A stretch of 64,000 nt of DNA from Aegicerativicinus sediminis (GTDB taxonomy: Bacteria; Bacteroidota; Bacteroidia; Flavobacteriales; Flavobacteriaceae), in assembly GCF_015476115.1 (NCBI RefSeq), contig NZ_CP064295.1:614001-678000 (forward strand), in the 5' to 3' direction. The notes under the pieces are model-generated. The model did no database searches. It was given only the letters and a program-made list of their open reading frames with translations, and had not been told where the DNA came from. A program made the position numbers and the translations under genes. Within the stretch, counting starts at the first letter, position 1. The number at the start of each line of letters is the position of its first letter. This document shows, in pieces, positions 19,532 to 27,564 of the stretch.

Positions 19532-20365
19532 TTATCCGCCGATTCTTATTTCGATCTCCTCACCCTTGCCTCGATTAGGAGCACGGCGCTCTTTCATTTC
19601 TTGCATTTTGTCTTCAAGGATTTCATCGTATTCCTTTTGGCTCACCTCTTTCCCTTTTTTCGGTTCATCAAGATTTATTTCCTTGTCAGGATTCAAAATA
19701 ATTTTACTGCACATTATAGATTGGGTTCCATCATTTATCTCAAGGATTAAACCCGGCAATCCTTGAAACATTTCAGGGCCATGACTAACTGGTATTTGAG
19801 GGGTGTACCATGCTGTTACCGTAATAGATTTTTTAACCGGTTCTTGCTTATCTAAATCTTTATCTCCGTTAACACTAACTCCACCCTCAATCGTTTCAAT
19901 TTCTTTTGTATAAGTTGCCTTAAAACAGGTATAGGTGCCTATATTTTTAGTTTCCTTACCCAATTCCCATTTTATAGGTGTTAAAGAATCCTTTACCAGA
20001 AAGATTTTGCCAAATAGATCATTTTGGTTAACATAACGCTCTTCCTTAATGTCTTTAAATAAGATATCAGCACCGCCTGCACTAAAAACCACAATTTGCA
20101 TACCTGATGGTTGAGGTGGCGCCAAACTTTCCTCTTCTTTATATAAGGACACGTCTTTGTTAAAAGTTAGAATGAATGTTTTCTCAAATTGCTTTTGTAA
20201 CATAGCCAACATTTTTTCCTGCATGTCCGAATTCACCTTGGTGCTGTCCATCTTAATATCGACTTTCCTTTTGGTCTTGTATGTTGCCATACCATTAAAT
20301 TCTTGGGAGAAAGTCATGCCATAAATAAGGAATAAACTATAAAGTACTGCTCGTTTTAATTTCAT
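19532..20365 (-). CDS. GLPGLI family secreted protein (copy 3)
   Basis: A 277-residue GLPGLI protein with a signal peptide (MKLKRAVLYSLFLIYGMTFSQ). Conserved blocks: DLFGKIFLVKDSLTPIKWELGKETKNIGTYTCFKA, AWYTPQIPVSHGPEMFQGLPGLILEIN, CSKIILNPDKEINL and KEVSQKEYDEILEDKMQEMKERR. It follows the small secreted protein gene by 11 bp, so the two form a transcript starting from the divergent region opposite the histidine kinase. The three GLPGLI copies are diverged paralogues, with identity limited to the core blocks, not recent duplicates. Biochemical role unknown. Confidence 0.86.
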   Translation of the reverse strand: MKLKRAVLYSLFLIYGMTFSQEFNGMATYKTKRKVDIKMDSTKVNSDMQEKMLAMLQKQFEKTFILTFNKDVSLYKEEESLAPPQPSGMQIVVFSAGGADILFKDIKEERYVNQNDLFGKIFLVKDSLTPIKWELGKETKNIGTYTCFKATYTKEIETIEGGVSVNGDKDLDKQEPVKKSITVTAWYTPQIPVSHGPEMFQGLPGLILEINDGTQSIMCSKIILNPDKEINLDEPKKGKEVSQKEYDEILEDKMQEMKERRAPNRGKGEEIEIRIGG

Positions 20366-20376
20366 TGATGATCGTA

Positions 20377-20727
20377 TTAAATGTTATAAAATGATTTAAC
20401 TGATTGTTTTAATTGATTGATTCGTTTCAAAAATACGGATTGATTATTTCCGTTTCCTGAAATGGCAATTTTCAAGTATGCTTGATAATGGTCTTTTACC
20501 AGGTCGACCTTTTTACAGTTTACTTCAAACTTCAAATTAGTTTCATTTGAAATTCTGGAAATAAGCTCAACAAGGTTTAAATCCTCAAGATTGCAATATT
20601 CATCAGCCGAATCTAAATCAAGACTTATCTTCAGATTTGTTAATCTAATTTCTTCCTCGGTTACAGATCGTTCTGTTGCAAAGAGTGAACCGCACAACAT
20701 TGCTAAGACGATTATAAGAGTTTTCAT
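20377..20727 (-). CDS. Small secreted protein of unknown function
   Basis: A 116-residue protein when started at the ATG at 20727, which gives a clean signal peptide (MKTLIIVLAMLCGSLFA); an upstream in-frame ATG at 20751 would add eight residues and spoil the N-terminus. The mature part is mixed charge with two cysteines (EYCNLEDL and FEVNCKKVDL) that could form a disulfide, and a KRINQLKQSVKSFY tail. I do not recognise a family. It is the first gene of the minus-strand cluster, directly opposite the histidine kinase gene and 11 bp before GLPGLI copy 3. A role tied to that envelope module is inferred only from position. Confidence 0.7.
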   Translation of the reverse strand: MKTLIIVLAMLCGSLFATERSVTEEEIRLTNLKISLDLDSADEYCNLEDLNLVELISRISNETNLKFEVNCKKVDLVKDHYQAYLKIAISGNGNNQSVFLKRINQLKQSVKSFYNI

Positions 20728-20783
20728 ATTTTGGATAATTTGATTGAACACTGCAAACTTGGAAATTATCAGAATTTAATTCA

Positions 20784-20810
20784 GTTAACTAGTGTTAACT
20801 AGTGTTAACC
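20784..20810. promoter_or_regulatory. Three 10-bp direct repeats, candidate response-regulator site
   Basis: GTTAACT recurs at 20784 and 20794, and GTTAACC at 20804, giving a strict 10-bp period (unit GTTAACTAGT, about 2.7 copies). OmpR-family regulators typically bind direct repeats of this spacing. The array lies between divergent gene sets and ends 27 bp before the TACTTTTG box of the histidine kinase gene. That position suits an activator contacting the -33 region. The adjacent regulator gene at 22351 is of the OmpR type. Confidence 0.6.
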
Positions 20811-20837
20811 GGCTGACTTTTAATCAATACTTAACAT

Positions 20838-20845
20838 TACTTTTG
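20838..20845 (+). promoter_or_regulatory. -7 promoter box of the histidine kinase operon
   Basis: TACTTTTG matches the Bacteroidota -7 consensus TAnnTTTG. It ends four bases before the GTG start at 20850, so the transcript would have almost no untranslated leader. There is no good TTG at the -33 distance, in keeping with activator dependence. Confidence 0.6.
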
Positions 20846-20849
20846 AAAT

Positions 20850-22358
20850 GTGAAAGAAAAGAAGTTTCAATATATCCTATATTTAATCACTGCAGTTATT
20901 GTGGTCGTACTGGCAATTCAAGCCTATTGGAATTTGCAGAATTACAAGAATTTTAAACGGCAAATTCTAAATGATGTACAAATTAGTTTAGACAATGCAG
21001 TAGCATCCTACTATAATAATTTAGCAAAGAATTCAACTTTCGGTCTTACTTTTAAAGATAATGATGCGAGAAAAATTTTCAGCGAAAATGGATCTTTTGA
21101 CAGTTTAATTAATGGTATTGATGCAAGCAAAACAAAAACCTTATTCATAGACAGTATTTCCAAAGCAAACATAGATGGTATAAAAATTTTTAAAGATGTA
21201 GAATCCGATACATTTTTCAACAATATTAAACATGACGTTTTAAGTGCAAAAAAAGGACTTCAATCTTCATCAAATGCTCACATATTATTGGGTGACACTT
21301 TAAAGGAACGAGAATTTAAAATCCTAACTTCCAAAATTGTAATAAGCATAACTAATGATTCGCTATCTCTAACCGAACTGGATACACTCTTAACAAATGA
21401 ATTGAAACGTAAAGAATTAAAGGTGAATTATGTTTTGAATTTCAAAAATGCAAAGGGCACAGAAATTCACTTTCCAGATAAAGAGTTTTCTAGAGAAGCA
21501 ATGAAAACTCAATCAAATTCAAATTTTCTTCCAAAAGACAGCGAATTAAAACTGTTTTTTACCAATCAAAATACGGTTATCTTCAGAAAAATGTTGACTG
21601 GTTTATTAATCTCAACATTACTTGTAATTTCTGTAATCGGTAGTCTTTTCTACCTCTTATACATCATTAAACACCAAAAACAATTAGCTGAAATAAAGAA
21701 CGATTTAATCAGCAATATAACCCATGAATTTAAAACCCCAATTGCCACCATCAGTGCAGCAATTGAGGGTATCAAAAATTTTAACTCAGAAAATGACCCG
21801 GAAAAAACTGATCGATATTTGGATATGTCCAATCAACAATTGGGAAAACTCAATGTTATGGTTGAAAAATTATTGGAAACCGCCACATTAGATAGCGATA
21901 AACTTACCCTAGAACTTGAACCGGTTAATCTCAACATATTGTTGGAATCTTTAATCCGGCAGCATCAATTGGGTCAAGTAGAAAAGCAATTCAGCGCACA
22001 AATACCTTCAGAACAAATCGTTATAAATGCTGATCCATTTCATATTGAAAATGCAATTGGAAATATTATTGATAATGCAGTAAAATATGGAGGGAACAAA
22101 ATAGAGATTCACCTATCAAAAAATGAACGCAATACAGTTATTGAAATCTCAGATTCTGGAACAAGCCTAACACCACAGCAGATGAACGCAATTTTTGAGA
22201 AGTTTTACAGAGTCGGAGAAGGCAATGTGCATAATGTAAAAGGATTTGGAATTGGGCTTTATTACACAAAAAAAATAATTGAAAAGCATCATGGAACTAT
22301 AGATGCAACTAAAGGCAATGGAAAAACAATATTCAGAATAAACCTACCTCATGGCTGA
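20850..22358 (+). CDS. Sensor histidine kinase
   Basis: A 502-residue membrane sensor kinase. TM1 is about residues 7-26, a periplasmic sensor domain about 27-247 matches no domain I know, and TM2 is about 248-272. The HisKA motif ISNITHEFKTPIATIS contains phospho-acceptor His292, followed by an HATPase domain with IENAIGNIIDNAVKYGG (N box), ISDSGTSL and GFGIGLYYTKKI. The start is a GTG: the only nearby ATG (20848) runs straight into TGA, and an in-frame stop precedes the GTG. It overlaps the downstream response regulator. Divergent orientation to the GLPGLI cluster, with shared repeat motifs, suggests it senses an envelope signal and controls that cluster. Confidence 0.93.
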   Translation: MKEKKFQYILYLITAVIVVVLAIQAYWNLQNYKNFKRQILNDVQISLDNAVASYYNNLAKNSTFGLTFKDNDARKIFSENGSFDSLINGIDASKTKTLFIDSISKANIDGIKIFKDVESDTFFNNIKHDVLSAKKGLQSSSNAHILLGDTLKEREFKILTSKIVISITNDSLSLTELDTLLTNELKRKELKVNYVLNFKNAKGTEIHFPDKEFSREAMKTQSNSNFLPKDSELKLFFTNQNTVIFRKMLTGLLISTLLVISVIGSLFYLLYIIKHQKQLAEIKNDLISNITHEFKTPIATISAAIEGIKNFNSENDPEKTDRYLDMSNQQLGKLNVMVEKLLETATLDSDKLTLELEPVNLNILLESLIRQHQLGQVEKQFSAQIPSEQIVINADPFHIENAIGNIIDNAVKYGGNKIEIHLSKNERNTVIEISDSGTSLTPQQMNAIFEKFYRVGEGNVHNVKGFGIGLYYTKKIIEKHHGTIDATKGNGKTIFRINLPHG

Positions 22359-23031
22359 GATGACGACCATTTTATTGGCAGAAGATGAACTTGCTTTAGG
22401 ACAAATAATAAAAGAAAGCCTAGAGACGCGAGGTTTTAAGGTGGTTTATTGTGATAATGGTGAAAAGGCATTAGAACTCTTTAAAAGCCAAACCATAGAT
22501 ATATTAGTCTTGGATGTTATGATGCCGAAAAAAGACGGGTTCACCCTTGCCAAAGAAATAAGGTTGGAAGATGATAGCATTCCAATAATCTTTTTAACGG
22601 CAAAATCACAAACAAAAGATGTGGTGGAAGGTTTTAGCATAGGCGGCAACGATTATTTAAAAAAACCTTTTAGCATGGAGGAACTTATTGTAAGGATTAA
22701 AAACCTCCTGACAAGAAAAACCATTCAGCAAAATACCGAGGAAATTAATGTTGGCACCTACACCTTTAATTTTCCAAAGCAAATCTTAATCCAAGACAGT
22801 AAGGAACAATTACTCACACATAGGGAGGCGCATTTATTATTCCATTTGGTTAAGCAAAAAAATCAGGTTTTAGATCGCACATATATTTTAAACAAACTTT
22901 GGGGGAATGATGATTATTTCTCAGCAAGAAGTATGGATGTTTATATAACTAAACTCCGAAAAAAATTGATTGACGACCCAAATATTACAATATTAAATGT
23001 AAGGGGTTACGGTTACAAATTAATTTGCTGA
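22351..23031 (+). CDS. OmpR-family response regulator
   Basis: A 226-residue DNA-binding response regulator and presumed partner of the kinase upstream. The receiver domain has the acidic pair AEDE, phospho-acceptor Asp in LVLDVMMPKKDGF (residue 55), switch Thr in IFLTAK and conserved Lys in YLKKPFSMEEL. The C-terminal winged-helix domain (about 130-226) ends DVYITKLRKKLIDDPNITILNVRGYGYKL. The first ATG overlaps the kinase stop by 8 bp; the second ATG, MTTILLAEDE at 22360, starts 1 bp after that stop and fits the family N-terminus better. Its likely targets are the 10-bp repeats at 20784-20810 and 19461. Confidence 0.94.
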   Translation: MAEMTTILLAEDELALGQIIKESLETRGFKVVYCDNGEKALELFKSQTIDILVLDVMMPKKDGFTLAKEIRLEDDSIPIIFLTAKSQTKDVVEGFSIGGNDYLKKPFSMEELIVRIKNLLTRKTIQQNTEEINVGTYTFNFPKQILIQDSKEQLLTHREAHLLFHLVKQKNQVLDRTYILNKLWGNDDYFSARSMDVYITKLRKKLIDDPNITILNVRGYGYKLIC

Positions 23032-23066
23032 ACTCAGCCTCATTTCCGTACTTTATCCAACAAAGT

Positions 23067-23843
23067 ATGAGAAGGTTTTTCTTTTTTATTGGTCTTTTTT
23101 ATGGGTTCACATTGCTGGCGCAGCCTGAATTAGAGCATATAAACTCAATTCAAGTTTCAAATTACACACCAGTAGGTTTTTTAAATTCAGGAGATGAGTA
23201 TGTCATAAATGGTTCAACTTTCACATTATTTTCAAATAAAGGTGAATTGCAATTTAGTAACATTGGTCTAGGTAATATTTCATCAGCAGACATTTTCAAC
23301 CCGCTTAAGATTTTATTATTCTATTCCAATTTTAATACAGTTCTGTTATTAGATAATCGACTAACCGAAATTCAAAAAATCGACTTTAATACAATTTCTC
23401 CCTATCGCACAATTACACATGTTTCTTCAGCGGCCAAAAATAGTTTTTGGTATTTCAACCAAGAAAACCAAAGAGCTGAGCTATTTGACTATAGATCCAA
23501 TACCGTGATTGCACAAACCTTACCAATTCAAGCCGAGGTGGTATCCATGGATAGCGATTACAATTATTGTTATCTATTGACAAAAGATTTTATCCTTTGC
23601 TATAACTATCAAGGAAGTTTGCTCAAAAAAATACCAAATAAAGACTATAACCAAATTGTAGCTCATAATGAGGAAATCTATCTGTCCAACGGGAAAGACA
23701 TCGATATGGTTAAGGAAAATGAACCAATCAACTTGTCTTTAAAAATCAAGGATTTGTTAATAAAACGGTTTTACCTAACCGATGAAACCTTGTATATTTA
23801 CGACGGTGAAAAACTTCACCAGTTCCAAATAAAATCTGAATAA
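23067..23843 (+). CDS. Secreted, beta-rich protein of unknown function
   Basis: 258 residues from the ATG at 23067, which gives a signal peptide (MRRFFFFIGLFYGFTLLAQ). The frame is open further upstream to a TTG at 23025 but that adds residues unlike a signal peptide. The mature protein shows repeated short beta strands with aromatic and Asn turns (SSAAKNSFWYFNQENQRAELFDY, YLTDETLYIYDGEKL), consistent with a small propeller-like fold. I do not recognise a family. It lies 35 bp after the response regulator and 1 bp before the deoxynucleoside kinase gene, so all may share a transcript. Confidence 0.75.
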   Translation: MRRFFFFIGLFYGFTLLAQPELEHINSIQVSNYTPVGFLNSGDEYVINGSTFTLFSNKGELQFSNIGLGNISSADIFNPLKILLFYSNFNTVLLLDNRLTEIQKIDFNTISPYRTITHVSSAAKNSFWYFNQENQRAELFDYRSNTVIAQTLPIQAEVVSMDSDYNYCYLLTKDFILCYNYQGSLLKKIPNKDYNQIVAHNEEIYLSNGKDIDMVKENEPINLSLKIKDLLIKRFYLTDETLYIYDGEKLHQFQIKSE

Positions 23844-23844
23844 A

Positions 23845-24459
23845 ATGCATGTTGCCGTTGCGGGAAATATAGGTGCCGGTAAAACGACACTTACAAAATT
23901 ATTGGCCAAACATTATAATTGGGAGGCTCAGTTAGAAGATGTTGTAGACAATCCTTATTTGGATGATTTTTACAACCAAATGGAACGATGGAGTTTTAAC
24001 CTTCAGGTATATTTCCTTAACAGTCGTTTTAGGCAGATATTACAAATCCATAAAAGTGGCAGGGATATAATTCAGGATAGGACAATTTATGAGGATGCCT
24101 ATATTTTTGCTCCAAACTTACATGCCATGGGTTTGATGACAAATCGGGATTTTGAAAATTACCGTACTCTTTTTGATTTAATGGAGTCTTTGGTAAAAGG
24201 ACCCGATCTACTGATTTACTTAAGAAGTACTATACCAAATCTTGTAGCTCAAATACATAAGCGTGGAAGGGATTATGAAAATTCTATAAGCATTGATTAC
24301 CTGAGCCGTTTAAATGAACGTTATGAAGCTTGGATTCATGGCTATGACAAAGGAAATTTATTGATTGTTGACGTAGACAATATAGATTTTGTCACCAAAC
24401 CAGAAGATCTTGGTAACGTTATAAATAAAATTGATGCCGAAATCCATGGCCTCTTTTAA
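23845..24459 (+). CDS. Deoxynucleoside kinase
   Basis: A 204-residue cytosolic kinase of the deoxyadenosine/deoxyguanosine kinase family, which phosphorylates salvaged deoxynucleosides. The P-loop is GNIGAGKTTL at residues 7-16. The base-binding and catalytic region reads LEDVVDNPYLDDFY, the conserved DRT motif is present in IIQDRTIYEDAYIFA, and the lid region is IHKRGRDYENSISIDYL. Length and layout are normal. The start codon lies 1 bp after the previous stop, implying translational coupling. Exact substrate preference cannot be read from sequence. Confidence 0.93.
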   Translation: MHVAVAGNIGAGKTTLTKLLAKHYNWEAQLEDVVDNPYLDDFYNQMERWSFNLQVYFLNSRFRQILQIHKSGRDIIQDRTIYEDAYIFAPNLHAMGLMTNRDFENYRTLFDLMESLVKGPDLLIYLRSTIPNLVAQIHKRGRDYENSISIDYLSRLNERYEAWIHGYDKGNLLIVDVDNIDFVTKPEDLGNVINKIDAEIHGLF

Positions 24460-24501
24460 ATTTTAGTAATTCACTAACATCTTTACCCGCCTTATTAGCC
24501 G

Positions 24502-24509
24502 TATTTTTA
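24502..24509 (+). promoter_or_regulatory. Candidate -7 box of ppk1
   Basis: TATTTTTA, a one-base variant of TAnnTTTG, lies 11 bp before the ppk1 start. No TTG is found at the usual -33 spacing. Confidence 0.4.
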
Positions 24510-24520
24510 CATAATCATAT

Positions 24521-26554
24521 ATGGCTAAACTCTACAATTCCGAATACTATCATCGTGATTTATCGTGGCTACGATTTAACCATCGTGTTTTACAGGAAGC
24601 TCAGGATAAAAGAAACCCCCTTTATGAAAGGATAAAATTTTTAGCAATCTTCTCCTCCAACTTAGATGAATTCTTCAAAGTTAGGGTCTCAGATATTAGA
24701 CAGATAAAAGATATCGACAAACCTCTACGAAAAAAACTTATTACCAAACCCAACAAGGTTTTAAAGGAAATTAAAAGTCAGGTAGAAATTCAACAAAAAG
24801 AGTTTGGCAGAATTTTGAATGAGGAAATAATCCCCGAACTTAAGTTGAATGGGATTAATTTAATTGGCTATAGGGATTTTTCAGAATCACAGAAACAACA
24901 GGCAATCGACTATTTCAATAGTGTGCTAAAACCACACATTGATGTAGCGAAAAGCCACCATAGTTTTGACGAATCGGTCTTTGTTGAAAATGAAGCTTCT
25001 TATATAACCACCAAACTATCGAACAACCAATTTCAACTAGTAAAGATACCTGCTGAAGTTGATCGTTTTATTGTTTTCAATAAAGAGGGAAATGAATATT
25101 ATATCACTTTTATTGACGATATAATTAAATACAATCTGTATCTAGAAAATGACGATAAAGATCTATTAAAATATTATGCAATAAAGATATCTCGAGATGC
25201 GGAGCTATATATAGAAGATGAATTATCAGGAAATTTAGCGGAAAAAATAAAGGCTTCATTACCTAAAAGAAATAAGGGCCAAGCCACTCGGATATTAATC
25301 GACGAAAGAATGCCTAATGCTTTTCAAAACAAATTGAAAAAGTCTTTAGATGTATATAACGCTGATATAATAATGGGTGGGACATACCATAACTTTAGGG
25401 ATCTGTTTGGTTTTCCTAATCCGACGGAAACAAATTTATCATTCAAGGAATTACCCCCTTTAGAGCATCCACTTAGCCAATATCCCGAGAAAATTTTTGA
25501 AACAATAGAACAAAAGGATCAACTTTTACATTTTCCATATCAATCGTTTGAGCCGGTCATTCAATTAATAGAACAGGCAGCAGTCGATTCTACCGTGACA
25601 ACTATAAAAATGACCATGTACCGTCTTGCTAAAGACAGCCGACTAAATCAGGCCATTGCAAGAGCGGCGGAAAATGGCAAAAAAGTTATAGTGTTTATTG
25701 AGGTTAAAGCCCGTTTTGATGAAAGTAACAATTTAAAATGGGGAGCTATATTTAAATCGAAAGGAGCGAAAGTTATCTATAGTTACCCTGGCATTAAAGT
25801 GCATTCCAAGATTTTATATATCGAGAAAAAGGTTGAAAGTGAAATAAAAGGCTTTTGTTACATAGGAACGGGAAATTTTAATGAAAATACAGCAAAACTA
25901 TATACAGATTTTGGCCTGATGACCGCCCACAAAAAGATTGTTGCTGATTTAAATAAAGTCTTTTTGGTCTTGGAAGGCAAAATGATTGTTCCAAAGGCCA
26001 AAAAATTGTTGGTCTCTCCATTTTCGTTAAGATATCGCTTTATAGATATGGTAGAGAATGAAATTGCAATTGCCAAAACAGGAAAGAGAGCATACCTTAT
26101 CCTCAAAATGAATAGTCTTCAAGATAAGGAAATGATTGATTTGCTTTATAAGGCGAATAACGCTGGAGTTAAAATTAAATTGATTATCAGGGGAATGTGC
26201 AGTTTGGTCCCAGGAATTGAGGGACAGAGCGAGCATATAGAAGTAATTAGCATTTTAGATAGGTTTTTGGAACATGGGCGGGTTTATATCTTTGGTAATG
26301 GTGGAAAAGAAAAACTGTTTATTGGTTCCGCAGATTGGATGACTAGAAACCTTTCCCATCGCATTGAAGTAGTAACACCCGTTTTAGATGCAGATCACAA
26401 AAAGACCATCCGGGATATTATTAATATCGAGCTATCTGATAATGTAAAGGCAAGAATCATTGACGAACATCAAAAAAACGAATATGTACAGAATAACTTA
26501 GAAGAGGTTCGTTCCCAGTTCTCTATTTACGATTATTTTTTGGCAGAGAAATAA
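24521..26554 (+). CDS. ppk1: Polyphosphate kinase 1
   Basis: PPK1 reversibly makes inorganic polyphosphate from ATP. The 677-residue protein is full length: an N-terminal helical domain starting YYHRDLSWLRFNHRVLQEAQD, a head domain, and two phospholipase D-like catalytic domains. The motif YPGIKVHSKILYIEKK carries the His that is autophosphorylated in the family, and FCYIGTGNFNENTAKLYTDFGLMTA is the matching HKD-like segment. The second region reads IRGMCSLVPG and FIGSADWMTRNLSHRIEV. The 3-prime end overlaps the opposing App1-like gene by 32 bp. Polyphosphate metabolism next to a pyrophosphatase gene may be coincidental. Confidence 0.97.
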   Translation: MAKLYNSEYYHRDLSWLRFNHRVLQEAQDKRNPLYERIKFLAIFSSNLDEFFKVRVSDIRQIKDIDKPLRKKLITKPNKVLKEIKSQVEIQQKEFGRILNEEIIPELKLNGINLIGYRDFSESQKQQAIDYFNSVLKPHIDVAKSHHSFDESVFVENEASYITTKLSNNQFQLVKIPAEVDRFIVFNKEGNEYYITFIDDIIKYNLYLENDDKDLLKYYAIKISRDAELYIEDELSGNLAEKIKASLPKRNKGQATRILIDERMPNAFQNKLKKSLDVYNADIIMGGTYHNFRDLFGFPNPTETNLSFKELPPLEHPLSQYPEKIFETIEQKDQLLHFPYQSFEPVIQLIEQAAVDSTVTTIKMTMYRLAKDSRLNQAIARAAENGKKVIVFIEVKARFDESNNLKWGAIFKSKGAKVIYSYPGIKVHSKILYIEKKVESEIKGFCYIGTGNFNENTAKLYTDFGLMTAHKKIVADLNKVFLVLEGKMIVPKAKKLLVSPFSLRYRFIDMVENEIAIAKTGKRAYLILKMNSLQDKEMIDLLYKANNAGVKIKLIIRGMCSLVPGIEGQSEHIEVISILDRFLEHGRVYIFGNGGKEKLFIGSADWMTRNLSHRIEVVTPVLDADHKKTIRDIINIELSDNVKARIIDEHQKNEYVQNNLEEVRSQFSIYDYFLAEK

Positions 26555-27548
26555 ATCCTTTTTCTAGGGCATGTGCAATTGCCGACTCGCTATCTTCAAC
26601 CATTAGGACATCTGTAGTTTTATAATCTTCAATTAAACCTTTAACCCTCAACATTCGTTCTTCGTGATTAACTGATCTAAGATATATCGCCAATATTCGA
26701 TCTGGGTGGGATTCTGCAATTTCAATATAAATATCAGGATCGTGTTCTCCACTATCGCCAATGAGAATGAACTTCATATCTGGATAGCTTTTCAGGATGT
26801 TTAGAATTTCCTTTTGTTTTTGCGGTTTTTCGGATTTTGAGTTTTTGGAAAAAGGATTGGGAAAATCCCTCAATAAAATTGGCCCCTTTGGAAAATTATT
26901 TTTTTTCAGAAAATATTCTAAATACCGGTACAAATTCCAAGGACTGTGACTAACATAAAAAATAGGATTCTTCTCTTTCCCAGATTTACCTCGGTGCAAC
27001 AGGTGATAAAACTCAGGAGCCCCTTTTAACGGGGTTCTTTTAGATGGCCGTTTAAGCATGGTATTATAAATAACCCTCCACTTAAAAGTTGAAACCAAAC
27101 CGGTGTGCAATATTGTATCATCAATATCTGAAATAACTCCATAAGAACAATCTTTGGATGGTATCAGCATTTCACCAGGAAATCTATTTCCATTTTGTAT
27201 GTTTCTCTTAATATTTGGATCATCGTAAGAAGCTTCAAATTGTAACCAGCCCTCTTCATTGGTTAAATCAGCAATATCTCCAAACGGTTCATTCAATAAA
27301 AAATAACCTCTTTCACTAGAAACAACTTGAAAGATCTTGTTATTAGGCAACTTTATATTTAATGGTGTATTTTTAATTTCATCGGTTTCAAAACGCTTCC
27401 ACGAATTTATTAACAGGTCCAACATCCCTTTTTGTTCTAAATCGATAGATTCATCCTCTAGGGCTCTACCTTTAATATATAAATGAGACCCAGTACCATA
27501 GGTCTGAAAAACTATAATTTGAAGTGGATCCTTTTTGAAAAGCGCCAT
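26523..27548 (-). CDS. App1-type phosphatase (DUF2183)
   Basis: A 341-residue protein with the DUF2183 domain named for yeast App1, a Mg-dependent phosphatidate phosphatase with a haloacid-dehalogenase-like DxDxT motif. Here the motif is in YGVISDIDDTILHTGLV (about residue 140), followed by PIFYVSHSPWNLYRYLEYFL and FILIGDSGEHDPDIY, which supply the later HAD motifs. There is no signal peptide. The N-terminal third (to about 130) is a separate beta-rich domain. It overlaps ppk1 tail to tail by 32 bp and lies 16 bp downstream of the DUF4010 gene, with which it is probably co-transcribed. The substrate in bacteria is not established. Confidence 0.88.
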   Translation of the reverse strand: MALFKKDPLQIIVFQTYGTGSHLYIKGRALEDESIDLEQKGMLDLLINSWKRFETDEIKNTPLNIKLPNNKIFQVVSSERGYFLLNEPFGDIADLTNEEGWLQFEASYDDPNIKRNIQNGNRFPGEMLIPSKDCSYGVISDIDDTILHTGLVSTFKWRVIYNTMLKRPSKRTPLKGAPEFYHLLHRGKSGKEKNPIFYVSHSPWNLYRYLEYFLKKNNFPKGPILLRDFPNPFSKNSKSEKPQKQKEILNILKSYPDMKFILIGDSGEHDPDIYIEIAESHPDRILAIYLRSVNHEERMLRVKGLIEDYKTTDVLMVEDSESAIAHALEKGFISLPKNNRK

Positions 27549-27564
27549 GAAAACCTAATTTTTT

